DNA from: Microbacterium marinilacus
GTDB taxonomy: Bacteria; Actinomycetota; Actinomycetes; Actinomycetales; Microbacteriaceae
Direction of reading: 5' to 3'
DNA: 64,000 nt
Assembly: GCF_019753765.1 (NCBI RefSeq)
Contig: NZ_JAIJZW010000009.1
Coordinates: 1 to 64,000 of the forward strand
A program made the position numbers and the translations under genes. The notes under the pieces were generated by a model. The model saw only the letters and a list, made by a program, of their open reading frames with translations. It ran no database searches and was not told the DNA's origin. Below, piece by piece: positions 34,677 through 42,906 of the stretch. Numbering within the stretch: the first letter of the stretch is position 1; each line of letters starts with the position of its first letter.

Positions 34677-35771
34677 GTGACCTTCCCGACGCCGGATCCC
34701 CGCGTCCTCGCCCGCCGCGAGGGCGGGCTGGGCACCATCACGCTGAACCGCCCCGAGGCGATCAACGCGCTCGACGTCGGCATGATCGAGGCGATCGCCG
34801 GCCTGCTCGCCGCCTGGCGCGACGACCCCGACGTGCAGGTGGTGCTGTTCGACGGCGCGGGGGAGAGGGGCTTCAGCTCGGGCGGCGACGTGCGGGGCCT
34901 GCACGCCTCTCTTGCCCGCGGCGACGCCAGCGGCCCCGATCGCTTCTTCCGCGCCGAGTACACGATGAACGCCGCGATCGGCGAGTACGCGAAGCCGGTC
35001 GTCGCCTTCGCCGACGGCGTCACGATGGGCGGCGGCATCGGCATCGCCGGGCATGCGCACGTCCGCGTGGTGACCGAGCGCTCCCAGCTCGCGATGCCCG
35101 AGACCCGGCTCGGCTTCACGCCGGACGCGGGGGGCTCGTGGCTGCTCGGCCGTGCGCCGGGGCGTGTCGGCGAGTTCCTGGCGCTGACCAGCTGGGTGAT
35201 GGGCCCCGCTGACGCGATCCACGCCGGCTTCGCCGACCACCTCGTGCCCGCCGTGCGCCTGCCGTCGCTGCGCGAGGCGCTCACCACGCGCGCCGACCCG
35301 TCGACGCCGACCGAGCTCGTGCTGCTGTTCGACGAGACGCCCGAGGCGGGCCCGATCGAGCGAGCCCGGCCCTGGATCGACGACGCGTTCGCCGCCGACA
35401 CCGTCCCCGAGATCCTGGAGCGGCTGCAGGCGCTCGCCGACGCCGGCACGGGCGACGGCGACGAGGTCAGCCCGCGAGCCGTCCTCGGAGCGCTCGCCGA
35501 CCGCGCCCCGGTCGGGCTCACCGTCTCGCTGGCCGCGGTGCGCTCGTCTCGGGCGCTGCCCGGCCTCCGCGCGGCGCTCGAGCAGGAGTACGGCCTGGTG
35601 ACGTGGTTCATGGCGACGCAGCCGGACCTGCCGGAGGGCATCCGGGCGCAGCTGGTGGACAGGGACCGCGCGCCGCGATGGAGCCCTCCCTCCCTCGCCG
35701 GCGTGCCCGCCGACCTGGTGGGCGAGGCGTTCGCGCACGAGCCCGAGCGGCGCCTGTTCGCCGTCGACTGA
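34677..35771 (+). CDS. Enoyl-CoA hydratase/isomerase-family, 3-hydroxyisobutyryl-CoA hydrolase-like
   Basis: This 364-residue protein has the crotonase fold. GTITLNRPEAINALDVGMI near residue 19, the oxyanion-hole strand GERGFSSGGDVRGLH near 61 and VTMGGGIGIAGHAHVRVVTE near 113 are all present. MPETRLGFTPDAGGSWLLGR near 142 carries the catalytic Glu. The long C-terminal ECH_2 extension (residues 200-364) separates HIBYL-CoA hydrolases from ordinary hydratases. It would act in valine breakdown. The GTG at 34677 is six bases after a TAGCGT -10 (34665-34670), so it is probably leaderless. No other branched-chain catabolic gene is adjacent. Confidence 0.85.
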   Translation: MTFPTPDPRVLARREGGLGTITLNRPEAINALDVGMIEAIAGLLAAWRDDPDVQVVLFDGAGERGFSSGGDVRGLHASLARGDASGPDRFFRAEYTMNAAIGEYAKPVVAFADGVTMGGGIGIAGHAHVRVVTERSQLAMPETRLGFTPDAGGSWLLGRAPGRVGEFLALTSWVMGPADAIHAGFADHLVPAVRLPSLREALTTRADPSTPTELVLLFDETPEAGPIERARPWIDDAFAADTVPEILERLQALADAGTGDGDEVSPRAVLGALADRAPVGLTVSLAAVRSSRALPGLRAALEQEYGLVTWFMATQPDLPEGIRAQLVDRDRAPRWSPPSLAGVPADLVGEAFAHEPERRLFAVD

Positions 35772-35853
35772 ACCGCAGGCGACTCCGCCGCCGCCCTTCC
35801 GCCCGCGGGGACGCATCCGCCGGGGCGGCGCGATTCGGTGGCACACTGGCGGC

Positions 35854-36699
35854 ATGGTGGACGCGGCGGCATTCGGGACGTACGGGGTCTGGCGCGGCGC
35901 GGCCGCCCTCGACGCGGGGTTCGCGAGCAGCGTCGAGCGGCTCGGCTACGGAGCCCTCTGGATCGGCGGCTCGCCGAGCGGCGACCTGCGGATCGTCGAC
36001 GAGGTGCTGGACGCGACCGAACGGATCGTCGTGGCGACGGGCATCGTCAACATCTGGAAGGACGACGCCGCCGAGGTCGCGCGCTCGTTCCGGCGCATCG
36101 AGCAGACGCATCCCGGCCGCTTCGTCGTCGGCATCGGATCGGGCCACCGCGAGGCGACCGCCGAGCGGGTGCGACCGCTGGCGTCGCTCGCCGCCTACCT
36201 CGACGTGCTCGACGCGGAGGGCGTGGCGCGCGATCAGCGCCTGCTCGCGGCGCTCGGAGACCGCACGCTCGCGCTCGCCGCGGAGCGCTCGCTCGGCGCG
36301 CATCCCTATCTGACCGTCCCGGACCACACCCGTCACGCGCGGGGCGTCCTGGACGATGCCCGCGCCGGCGCGCTGCTCGCGCCCGAGCAGAAGGTCGTGA
36401 TCCACGCCGACCAGGAGGAGGCGCGGGGCATCGCGCGGCGGTACCTGAAGCGGTACTTCGGCCTGGAGAACTACGTCGGCGCGCTGCTGCGTCACGGCGT
36501 CGACGAGGGGGACCTCGCGGGCGGCGGCTCGGACGCGCTCATCGACCTGGTCGCCTCCAACCCCACGGTCGCGGCGGCGGTGGCCGGCCTGCGCGCGCAC
36601 CTCGACGCGGGTGCCGATCATGTGGCCGTGCAGGCGCTGGGCGACGACCCGATCGGCGGCCTCGATGCGCTCGCCGACGCCCTCGCCCTCCGCGGCTGA
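35854..36699 (+). CDS. LLM-class F420-dependent oxidoreductase
   Basis: The 281-residue product is a luciferase-like TIM-barrel oxidoreductase of the kind that uses F420. It opens with GTYGVWRGAAALDAGFASSV and has LGYGALWIGGSPSGDLRIVD near residue 30, VATGIVNIWKDDAAEVARSF near 61 and GIGSGHREA near 91. A roughly 60-residue shorter middle than Fgd suggests the TIGR03620-like group. CACACT at 35842-35847 is a possible -10 six bases upstream. With fgd, cofC and fbiC nearby it fits an F420-rich metabolism, but the substrate cannot be predicted. Confidence 0.8.
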   Translation: MVDAAAFGTYGVWRGAAALDAGFASSVERLGYGALWIGGSPSGDLRIVDEVLDATERIVVATGIVNIWKDDAAEVARSFRRIEQTHPGRFVVGIGSGHREATAERVRPLASLAAYLDVLDAEGVARDQRLLAALGDRTLALAAERSLGAHPYLTVPDHTRHARGVLDDARAGALLAPEQKVVIHADQEEARGIARRYLKRYFGLENYVGALLRHGVDEGDLAGGGSDALIDLVASNPTVAAAVAGLRAHLDAGADHVAVQALGDDPIGGLDALADALALRG

Positions 36700-36717
36700 G
36701 CCCGCGCCGGCGGCCGT

Positions 36718-36735
36718 GTCCCCCATTTGGGGGAC
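36718..36735. promoter_or_regulatory. Perfect palindrome GTCCCCCATTTGGGGGAC
   Basis: An 18-base perfect palindrome lies 19 bases after the LLM gene and about 70 bases before the presumed promoter of the SipW operon. It may be an operator of that operon or a terminator of the LLM gene; the lack of a T tract favours an operator. Confidence 0.5.
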
Positions 36736-36762
36736 AAATCCAAAGGTTCCCTTAGGGCTCGC

Positions 36763-36794
36763 TTGAGTACGCCCTGAGGGTCGAACCGTACATT
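36763..36794 (+). promoter_or_regulatory. Candidate promoter of the SipW surface operon
   Basis: TTGAGT at 36763-36768 and TACATT at 36789-36794 resemble -35 and -10 boxes, although the spacing of 20 is long. A start just after 36800 would give a leader of about 180 bases before the GTG at 36980. Confidence 0.35.
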
Positions 36795-36816
36795 CTTCTT
36801 AGCGGCGGTCGCGCCG

Positions 36817-36901
36817 GAGGCTCACCCGAAGAGCCGAGTGCGGCAGAGGCTCACCCGAAGAGCCGAACGCGCAGAGGTCTCGCACACCCCCACGGCGAGA
36901 C
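36817..36901 (+). repeat. Structured leader: two 21-base direct repeats plus hairpins
   Basis: A 21-base repeat containing GGCTCACCCGAAGAGCCGA occurs at 36817-36837 and 36846-36866, period 29. Each copy folds as GGCTC-ACCCGAA-GAGCC. A third hairpin, GTCTCGC with GCGAGAC, lies at 36877-36901. All are in the untranslated leader of the SipW operon and could serve RNA stability, attenuation or protein binding. The region 36700-36979 contains no gene. Confidence 0.65.
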
Positions 36902-36979
36902 ATCCGACTCTGTGGCGCGACCCCCGCCCTCATTCGGCGTGCCCGCACGCCTACCCACCTCTATATCCCTGGAGTAGCA

Positions 36980-37504
36980 GTGAACAAGTTTGTCAAGGGC
37001 TCGATCGCAGCCGCCGCCGGTCTGGTCCTCCTGCTCGGCGGTGCCGGATCGCTCGCATACTGGAACGCCGACGCCGGCATCGACGGCGGCTCGATCGAAG
37101 CGGGGACGCTGACGCTCGAGGAGACCGCGGCCGGCGCGTGGAGCCCGGCGCTCAGCCTCTGGGTGCCCGGCGACTCGTCCGCGTACTCGACCACGCTCAA
37201 GCTGGTCGCCACGGGCGACAACATCGAGGGCACCGTGGCGCTGGACACCGCGTCGTACACCATCACCCCGGACACCGTCGCCGACGCCTTCGACATCACC
37301 GTCGCGCCCGGCACGCTGCCCTCCGGGATCACGTTCGACCAGGCCACCCAGACGTTCGGCTTCGACGGCGCGGGCACCTACACGATCCCCGTCACGGTCA
37401 CGGTGGACTTCCCGTACGGCACGACGGCGGACAACTCGTCGCAGGGCGCGACCGTCGACTTCGCCGACCTCTCGTTCGTCGCCACCCAGACGTACGACAA
37501 CTGA
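36980..37504 (+). CDS. SipW-dependent secreted surface/matrix-like protein
   Basis: This 174-residue protein has a SipW-type signal segment, with one N-terminal helix (KGSIAAAAGLVLLLGGAGSLAYWNADA) ending in the LAYWNA motif that is recognised by SipW peptidases (cited in part as AGSLAYWNADAGIDGGSI). The mature part is beta-rich, with repeats of the form TLTLEETAAGAW and VTVTVDFPYGT, as in TasA/camelysin-like fibre proteins. The GTG start follows GGAG at 36971-36974. It is first in an operon with its presumed peptidase at 40300. A hairpin after the stop could lower expression of the later genes relative to this one. Fibre formation is inferred only from family resemblance. Confidence 0.78.
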   Translation: MNKFVKGSIAAAAGLVLLLGGAGSLAYWNADAGIDGGSIEAGTLTLEETAAGAWSPALSLWVPGDSSAYSTTLKLVATGDNIEGTVALDTASYTITPDTVADAFDITVAPGTLPSGITFDQATQTFGFDGAGTYTIPVTVTVDFPYGTTADNSSQGATVDFADLSFVATQTYDN

Positions 37505-37519
37505 CCCATCCCCATCCTG

Positions 37520-37543
37520 GTGCCCCGCCCACGGGCGGGGCAC
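37520..37543 (+). terminator. Intra-operon hairpin, possible partial terminator
   Basis: GTGCCCCGCCC pairs perfectly with GGGCGGGGCAC around a two-base loop, 15 bases after the first secreted-protein stop. It may stop part of transcription or stabilise the upstream message so that the first gene is expressed most. Confidence 0.7.
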
Positions 37544-37581
37544 CGCGACGGCGGCCACTCGCTTCGAACACAGGAATCCCC

Positions 37582-38160
37582 ATGCCTGAGCAGTGCAGCC
37601 CCTCGCCCCAGACCCGCCGTGCCCGGCGCGCGGGGGTGCGCCGGGCACGTCGGTTGCGCGCGGTCGTGATGTCCACGCTCGCCGCGACCGCCCTCCTCTT
37701 CCTCGCCCTCTCCGGCACCAGCGGCAGCTATGCCCTCTGGGAGGACGACACCGTCGTCGACGCCGGCACCGTGCGCGCCGGAACAGCGGCCCTCACCGCG
37801 TCGTGGTCCGCGGACCACGACGACGTCGCGTGGTCGAACCTGCTGCCGGGCGAGTCGGCCCGGGCGTCGATCACCGTCGAGAACACCGGCGACGTGCCCC
37901 TCGCGCTGAACGCCGCGGCCACGACCGCCGCGGGCTTCGAGCTGCGCGCCACGGCGGGCGCCTGCCCCGCGACGGCGCTCCCGGGCGAGGCGCTCTCCGA
38001 GTCGTCGGCCGCCCTCGCATCGACCGACGTCCCCGACGCCGTCGTGGTCCAGCCCGGTCAGTCGACCGAGGCCTGCGTCGAGGTGCGCGCCACGAGCGCC
38101 CTCACCCCGGCCGCGCAGGCCGCGTTCACCCTCACCGTCTCCGGAACGCAGGTGCGCTGA
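37582..38160 (+). CDS. SipW-dependent secreted protein 2
   Basis: The 192-residue product starts with an arginine-rich segment (RRARRAGVRRARRLRAVV), one hydrophobic helix and SGTSGSYALWEDDTVVDAG near residue 50, a SipW-type cleavage region. The mature domain has ITVENTGDVPLALNAA, a beta-sandwich pattern seen in TasA-like proteins, and two cysteines that may pair. Its stop and the next ATG share a base (TGATG), so translation continues into the third gene. It would be exported and processed by the SipW-like peptidase encoded downstream. Confidence 0.75.
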   Translation: MPEQCSPSPQTRRARRAGVRRARRLRAVVMSTLAATALLFLALSGTSGSYALWEDDTVVDAGTVRAGTAALTASWSADHDDVAWSNLLPGESARASITVENTGDVPLALNAAATTAAGFELRATAGACPATALPGEALSESSAALASTDVPDAVVVQPGQSTEACVEVRATSALTPAAQAAFTLTVSGTQVR

Positions 38161-39599
38161 TGCGTCGCTCCGTCCGCGTCCGCCTCATCGCGGTCCTCGC
38201 CTTCGTCCTCACGTTCGCCGTCGGCGGCGGCGCCTGGGCTCAGTGGAGCGCGGAGGCCCAGCTCGCCGGCCCCGCCCAGGCGGCACGCACCGGCGTGACC
38301 CAGACGGTGCACGCCGGGTCCTCGACCCAGACGCCGCTGACCACCACGTACACGTCGCTCAGCCGGACGGCGGCCGGTGCGGTGTCGGTGACGAACACCG
38401 GGTCGCGCGAGGCGGGCTACAGCCTCGACGTGCTCGCGTCCTCCGCCACCGCAGACGGGCTGCCCGGCGCCGTGTCGGTCGCGATCGCCGTCATCTCCGA
38501 CCCCGCCGACTGCACGACGGACGCCGACCTCGCCTCGCCCGTGACCGGCACGCTGTCCACGAGCACGCCGCTGCAGGCCACGGGCACCGTCGAGGCGGGC
38601 GCCACGGTCGTCCTGTGCGTCAGGACGTCGATGACGGCCGCCGACGCCGCGACCTACTCCGACGAGAGCGTGCAGATCGCCGTCGACTCCACGCTCTCGT
38701 ACGCCGACGGCGCCGCCTGGCAGGCCGCTGCCGAGGCCGCGGGGTTCACCCAGAAGGTCGGCACGAGCGCGCTGTTCGACGCCGACAGCTCGCTGCGCTA
38801 CTACGCGCACAACAAGGACCTGTGCATCCAGCGCTACCAGCTGGGCGACGGCAGCGACGGCCTCGGACGTGCGGCGGACTGCAGCGACTGGGAGGGCGAG
38901 TGGCGCATCTCGCAGAACTCCGACGGCACGTTCTACATCGCCTGGGCATACAACGACCCGAACACGCCGGCCGCACCGCGATGGACGGCACGGACGGACG
39001 GTCAGGTGCTGCGCCTCTCGACCGCGGCCGACGTCGACACCCAGCGGTGGAGCATCATCGCCGTCTCCGACACCGAGTACCGGATCGAGAGCATCGCCTA
39101 CCCCGGGCAGTGCATCGCGATCGGCGACGGGCTGTGGACGTCGGGCGCCGACCCGCGCAAGGTCGTCCTCGCCGACTGCGACGACGTCGAGAGCCAGCGG
39201 TTCACGTTCGAGGTCGTGGGCGACCCCGTCGACGAGGCCGAGGCGATGACGTGCGGCGGCAGCCCGCCGTGGAGCGTCGCCCTGTCGTTCTCGCAGAACG
39301 CCGGCTACCAGGGGGAGACGACGTACCGGGCCTTCCTCGCCCCGGAGTCCTCGCCCGAGACGCGCACGGCCTTCCCCGTCGGCGCGCTCGGCGGCTGGTA
39401 CACCACGCTGCAGATCGACAACTCGAGCTCTGCCCTCAAGGACTACGTGGCCTCCGCGAACGGCGGTCTCGGCAACACGTGGGTGTACGTCGAGCAGCAG
39501 ATCGCGAACAGTGGGAAGTGGAGCCCGGTGGCCGTCGGCAAGATCGCCCTGACGACCTCGAGCAACCCGACCCTGGGGGTGGTGTGCGGATGGCAGTGA
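38160..39599 (+). CDS. SipW-type secreted protein with ricin-B-like domain
   Basis: This 479-residue secreted protein has a signal helix followed by GGGAWAQWSAEAQL near residue 22, the SipW-type processing site, then a TasA-like beta domain to about residue 190. A second domain at about 210-360 contains the QxW/QxF repeats QRWSIIAVSDTEYRIESIA and SQRFTFEV together with DLCIQRY and GQCIAIGDG. These indicate a ricin-B-type beta-trefoil that may bind sugars. The last 110 residues are a separate beta-rich module with GCGGSPPWSVALSFSQN-like content (MTCGGSPPWSVALSFSQN). It may link the matrix to a glycan. The ATG overlaps the previous stop by one base. Confidence 0.76.
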   Translation: MRRSVRVRLIAVLAFVLTFAVGGGAWAQWSAEAQLAGPAQAARTGVTQTVHAGSSTQTPLTTTYTSLSRTAAGAVSVTNTGSREAGYSLDVLASSATADGLPGAVSVAIAVISDPADCTTDADLASPVTGTLSTSTPLQATGTVEAGATVVLCVRTSMTAADAATYSDESVQIAVDSTLSYADGAAWQAAAEAAGFTQKVGTSALFDADSSLRYYAHNKDLCIQRYQLGDGSDGLGRAADCSDWEGEWRISQNSDGTFYIAWAYNDPNTPAAPRWTARTDGQVLRLSTAADVDTQRWSIIAVSDTEYRIESIAYPGQCIAIGDGLWTSGADPRKVVLADCDDVESQRFTFEVVGDPVDEAEAMTCGGSPPWSVALSFSQNAGYQGETTYRAFLAPESSPETRTAFPVGALGGWYTTLQIDNSSSALKDYVASANGGLGNTWVYVEQQIANSGKWSPVAVGKIALTTSSNPTLGVVCGWQ

Positions 39600-40342
39600 C
39601 GACGCTCGCCGCGCTGCTGATCGCGGCGTCGCTGGCGGCCGTCGCCGCCGCGCCGGCCGCGGTCGCGACAGCGACGGCGACCGTGCCCGCCACGGTGACG
39701 GACGAGGGACTGCAGTTCTCGGCCGACGGCACCGTCTGGTCGGCGACGGCGCCCGCGGCGCTGTTCGACGAGGGGCTCGCGCTCGTGCCGGGCGAGTCCC
39801 GAACCGCCGCCCTGCACGTGCGCAACGCGCACGACGCCGCGGCGACGCTTACGGTCTCCGTCGTCGACGTCGTGGCCGACACCGCCGACGGCTTCAGCCT
39901 CACGGCGGGTCAGGCGACCGGTGCCGGGCTGTCGCGCACGCCCCTCGGCGAGCTCCAGGGCTGCACCGCTCTGATCGGCCCACGGGTGCTGCAGCCCGGC
40001 GAGACCGCGACGGTGGAGGTCACCGTCGATCTCGACGCCGCTCTGAGCGGCGATCAGGGCCAGGGGTCGCGGGCCTCCTTCGCGCTGCGCGTGGCCCTCG
40101 CCGATGCGGCCGCCGGAACCGGCGCCGCGGGCGGGTGCAGCGGGGGAGGCGTCGACATCCCCGGGCAGCCCGAGGTGCCCGGGGCCGCCGCGACGCCCGT
40201 CCCCACCGAGCCTGCCGACGCGGCGGGCGGCCTCGCCACCACCGGCGGCGCCGTCTCGCTGGCGGCCGTGGTCATCGGACTCGCGATCGGAGGTGCGGGA
40301 TGGTGGCTGACGCTGCTGACGCGACGCCGACGCGCCGAGTGA
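39590..40342 (+). CDS. Surface protein with LATTG C-terminal anchor
   Basis: The 250-residue product has an N-terminal signal helix and a central beta-rich domain with LVPGESRTAALHVRNAHDAA near residue 62. A proline-rich stretch (GQPEVPGAAATPVPTEPADA) follows, and then a C-terminal LATTGG motif, hydrophobic helix and RRRRAE tail. That is the layout of sortase-anchored or membrane-retained actinobacterial proteins, with LATTG as an LPXTG variant. It overlaps the previous gene by ten bases and the peptidase gene by 43. No sortase gene is in the window. Confidence 0.77.
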   Translation: MAVTTLAALLIAASLAAVAAAPAAVATATATVPATVTDEGLQFSADGTVWSATAPAALFDEGLALVPGESRTAALHVRNAHDAAATLTVSVVDVVADTADGFSLTAGQATGAGLSRTPLGELQGCTALIGPRVLQPGETATVEVTVDLDAALSGDQGQGSRASFALRVALADAAAGTGAAGGCSGGGVDIPGQPEVPGAAATPVPTEPADAAGGLATTGGAVSLAAVVIGLAIGGAGWWLTLLTRRRRAE

Positions 40343-40881
40343 GCCGCGCCCGCGAGGCGGGCCGGGCGATCGTGCACGGGCTGAGCCTCGGCCTGCTCGG
40401 CCTCGTCCTGCTGCTGGGGCTCGCGGTGATCGGCGTCCCGGCGCTCGTGGGCGGGACCTCCCTCACGATCCTCACCGGGTCGATGAGCCCCACGCTGCCG
40501 CCCGGCACGCTCATCGTGGTGAAGCCGACACCGGTCGACGAGATCGCCGTCGGCGACATCATGACCTACCAGCTGGAGTCCGGCGAGGCGGCGGTCGTGA
40601 CCCACCGGGTCGTCGCCCGCCTCACCGACTCGGCGAGCGGCGAGCCGCGATTCGTCACACAGGGCGATGCGAACGGCTCGCCGGACGCCGAGCCCGTGCT
40701 GCCGGTGCAGGTGCGCGGCACGGTCTGGTACGCGGTGCCCTGGCTCGGCTGGGCGAACCAGGCCGTGAACGGTGCGGCCCGGCAGTGGCTGGTGCCGGCG
40801 GCGGCGACAGCGCTGTTCGCCTATGCGACGATCCTGGTGCTGTCCGGCGTGCGCGACCGGCGCCGGAGGCGCACCCGATGA
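40300..40881 (+). CDS. sipW: Signal peptidase I, SipW type
   Basis: This 193-residue membrane peptidase carries the catalytic Ser61 in LTGSMSPTLPPG. Instead of the usual lysine it has His102 in AVVTHRVVA, the signature of the archaeal/ER-like SipW class that processes TasA-type proteins. GDIMTYQLESG near residue 85 and FVTQGDANGSPDAEPV near 117 are the other conserved boxes. One helix precedes and one or two follow the catalytic domain. The ATG at 40300 follows GGAGGTGCGGG; a GTG at 40338 is an alternative start. It is the last gene of the surface operon and should cleave the preceding secreted products. Confidence 0.88.
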   Translation: MVADAADATPTRRVSRAREAGRAIVHGLSLGLLGLVLLLGLAVIGVPALVGGTSLTILTGSMSPTLPPGTLIVVKPTPVDEIAVGDIMTYQLESGEAAVVTHRVVARLTDSASGEPRFVTQGDANGSPDAEPVLPVQVRGTVWYAVPWLGWANQAVNGAARQWLVPAAATALFAYATILVLSGVRDRRRRRTR

Positions 40882-40989
40882 CGGACGTCGTCCCCGCAGG
40901 CGTGGAACAGCGCGAGGCGGAGCCGGTCACACAGGAGGGGTCCACCGCCTTCCGACGTGTATTCTGCGATATCGTATCCGCCGGCCCCT

Positions 40990-41009
40990 ACCCCCCGGTG
41001 GAGGGGGGT
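40990..41009 (+). promoter_or_regulatory. C6/G6 hairpin over the response-regulator ribosome site
   Basis: ACCCCCC-GGTGGA-GGGGGGT folds into a tight stem directly before the GTG start at 41013 and covers the G-rich ribosome site. It could act in translational control. A C/G palindrome with similar arms lies at 36718 ahead of the surface operon. Confidence 0.4.
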
Positions 41010-41012
41010 GTG

Positions 41013-41747
41013 GTGGAGCAGACCCGCGTCGCCGTCGTCATCGAGGACGATCCCGACATCCGCGCGCTCCTCGCCGCCGTGCTGACCCAGGCGGGCTTCG
41101 ACGTGCACGCCGCCGCGACCGGCGCGGACGGCGTCGCCCTCGTGACGGAGCACGACCCGGTGGTCACCACGCTCGACCTCAGCATGCCGGGCATCGACGG
41201 CTTCGAGACCGCCCGGCGCGTGCGCGACGTCAGCTCTACCTACCTGGTGATCGTCAGCGCCCTGTCGGACGAGATCGACGTGCTGCAGGGCCTGCAGGCG
41301 GGAGCCGACGACTACATCGTCAAGCCGTTCCGGCCGCGCGAGCTGCGCGCCAGGATCGAGGCGATGCTGCGACGGCCGCGCGCCCTGGCGCCCCCGTCGG
41401 CGCCGGAGGCCGAGGAGGGCGGCGAGGAGAGCTGGCTCGAGCACCGGGGCCTGCGCATGGACCCGGACCGGCGGACGGTGTCCGCCGACGGCGCCGAGCC
41501 CGACCTCACGCGCACCGAGTTCGACCTGCTGCGCGAGCTGCTGGAGGCCGGCACGCGCGTGGTGTCGAAGCAGCAGCTGTCCCTGGCCCTGCGGGGCGAA
41601 CGGCACAGCGACTTCGTGAGCGAGCACGACCTGCGCGCCATCGAGGTGCACATGGCCAACCTGCGACGCAAGCTCGGGGAGTCGGCCAGCAGCCCGCGCT
41701 GGATCGAGACCGTGCGCGGGGTGGGCTACCGCCTCACGGCCGGGTGA
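41013..41747 (+). CDS. OmpR/PhoB-family response regulator
   Basis: This 244-residue regulator has a receiver domain with Asp55 (TTLDLSMPGIDG) as phosphorylation site and Lys104 in YIVKPFRPREL. It is followed by a winged-helix DNA-binding domain (LTRTEFDLLRELLEAGTRVV to ETVRGVGYRL). It lies 131 bases after sipW in the same direction and may regulate the surface operon. Its 3' end overlaps, by 14 bases, the convergent gene of the degenerate GGDEF protein, next to a histidine kinase that is a likely partner. Kinase and regulator are thus encoded tail to tail, which is not the usual layout. GTG at 41010 is an alternative start. Confidence 0.88.
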   Translation: MEQTRVAVVIEDDPDIRALLAAVLTQAGFDVHAAATGADGVALVTEHDPVVTTLDLSMPGIDGFETARRVRDVSSTYLVIVSALSDEIDVLQGLQAGADDYIVKPFRPRELRARIEAMLRRPRALAPPSAPEAEEGGEESWLEHRGLRMDPDRRTVSADGAEPDLTRTEFDLLRELLEAGTRVVSKQQLSLALRGERHSDFVSEHDLRAIEVHMANLRRKLGESASSPRWIETVRGVGYRLTAG

Positions 41748-42906
41748 CGTCGGGCGGGGCGGCCGTCACCGGCATCCCCGACGAGCCCGCCGAGTCCATC
41801 GCGGCCTGGCGCGCGGCATCCACCAGAGTCGTCGCCGCGTAGCCGTGCTCGCGCGCGAGCGCGAAGCCGACGCCGATCGCCGGCAGCACGGAGCCGTCGA
41901 GCGCGATCAGGTCGTCGATGAGCCGCTGTCGCACCGTGTTCGCGACCGAGGCCACCTCGTCCGCCGTCGGCGCCGGCAGCGCGATGCCGACGGTCGCGTC
42001 GTCTATCGCCCCCACCGCGGCGTGGAACGGGGCGGCGCGGTGGAGCGAGTCGCGCCAGCGCGCCTCGATGCGCTCCGCGGCGCCCTGCCCGAACGCGGCG
42101 CCGATCTCGGACACCCCCTCCACGCGCACGGCGATGAGCGTCAGCGGAGCCGTGCCCCGTTCGCCGCGCGTGGCGACGTCGTCGAGCAGCGGCAGGAAGA
42201 CCTCGGACGGCAGCAGGCGCTCGCCCGGGCCCGGCCGGGCGCCCGGGATCTGCGGAGAGGTCACCGACGCCACCCGCAGCACGGACGTGGACACGACGGC
42301 GACGATCGTGAGCGTGATCGTCACGATCGACGTGGTGCCCGTGCTGAACCACTCGGCGAACAGATGGCTCTGCGGACCGCCGGTGAGGAACACCACGGTG
42401 CGGGCTGCGTAGTACGCGGCGGCGGCGCCGAGCGCGAAGGTGAGGCCCCACGCGGCGAAGACGGCGCGCAGGGCGTCGCGCCGCGTCTCGACCGCGCCCA
42501 GCGCCGCGAAGGCCCCGATGCCGACGAACATCGCCGCGGCGCCCGCCCAGTCGCCGACGTCGCGCTGCACGATCGCCGCGCCGAACGTGACGAGGGCCGC
42601 GAGGGCGACGGCCGCGCGGGGCACGGCGCCCAGGCGCCCGTTGTACACGCGGCACCCCAGCCACATCAGGCCCATCTGCGTGACGAACGCGGCGTTGCCG
42701 GTCGCGACCGCGATCCACAGGTCGCGGTCGACCGCCCAGGCCACGTAGCAGAAGGTCACCAGGATGCCGGCGAGGAACGACGCCGCCCAGTACCTTCCGG
42801 AGGCGCTGCCGCGTCTCACCACCGTGTCGAGCAGGAACACGATGCCGGCGGTGATCACGACGACGGCCGTCGCGAACGAGAGGGTGAACAGGTCGAACGC
42901 GCTCAT
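41734..42906 (-). CDS. Membrane protein with degenerate GGDEF-like domain
   Basis: The 390-residue product has six or seven N-terminal helices (about residues 5-215), resembling the MASE-type sensor regions of diguanylate cyclases, then a cytosolic domain with the GGDEF fold pattern. Where the active-site loop GG(D/E)EF should be there is GAIDDATVGIAL near residue 315, so cyclase activity is not expected. Such domains can bind c-di-GMP or GTP as sensors. Its start overlaps the stop of the histidine kinase by four bases, so they are coexpressed. Its end overlaps the response regulator by 14 bases tail to tail. Confidence 0.72.
   Translation of the reverse strand: MSAFDLFTLSFATAVVVITAGIVFLLDTVVRRGSASGRYWAASFLAGILVTFCYVAWAVDRDLWIAVATGNAAFVTQMGLMWLGCRVYNGRLGAVPRAAVALAALVTFGAAIVQRDVGDWAGAAAMFVGIGAFAALGAVETRRDALRAVFAAWGLTFALGAAAAYYAARTVVFLTGGPQSHLFAEWFSTGTTSIVTITLTIVAVVSTSVLRVASVTSPQIPGARPGPGERLLPSEVFLPLLDDVATRGERGTAPLTLIAVRVEGVSEIGAAFGQGAAERIEARWRDSLHRAAPFHAAVGAIDDATVGIALPAPTADEVASVANTVRQRLIDDLIALDGSVLPAIGVGFALAREHGYAATTLVDAARQAAMDSAGSSGMPVTAAPPDVTRP

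Noticed and set aside
36846..36866. Second leader repeat considered together with the first as a CRISPR-like unit
   Set aside because: There are only two copies with an 8-base gap and no cas genes. The copies fold as leader hairpins.
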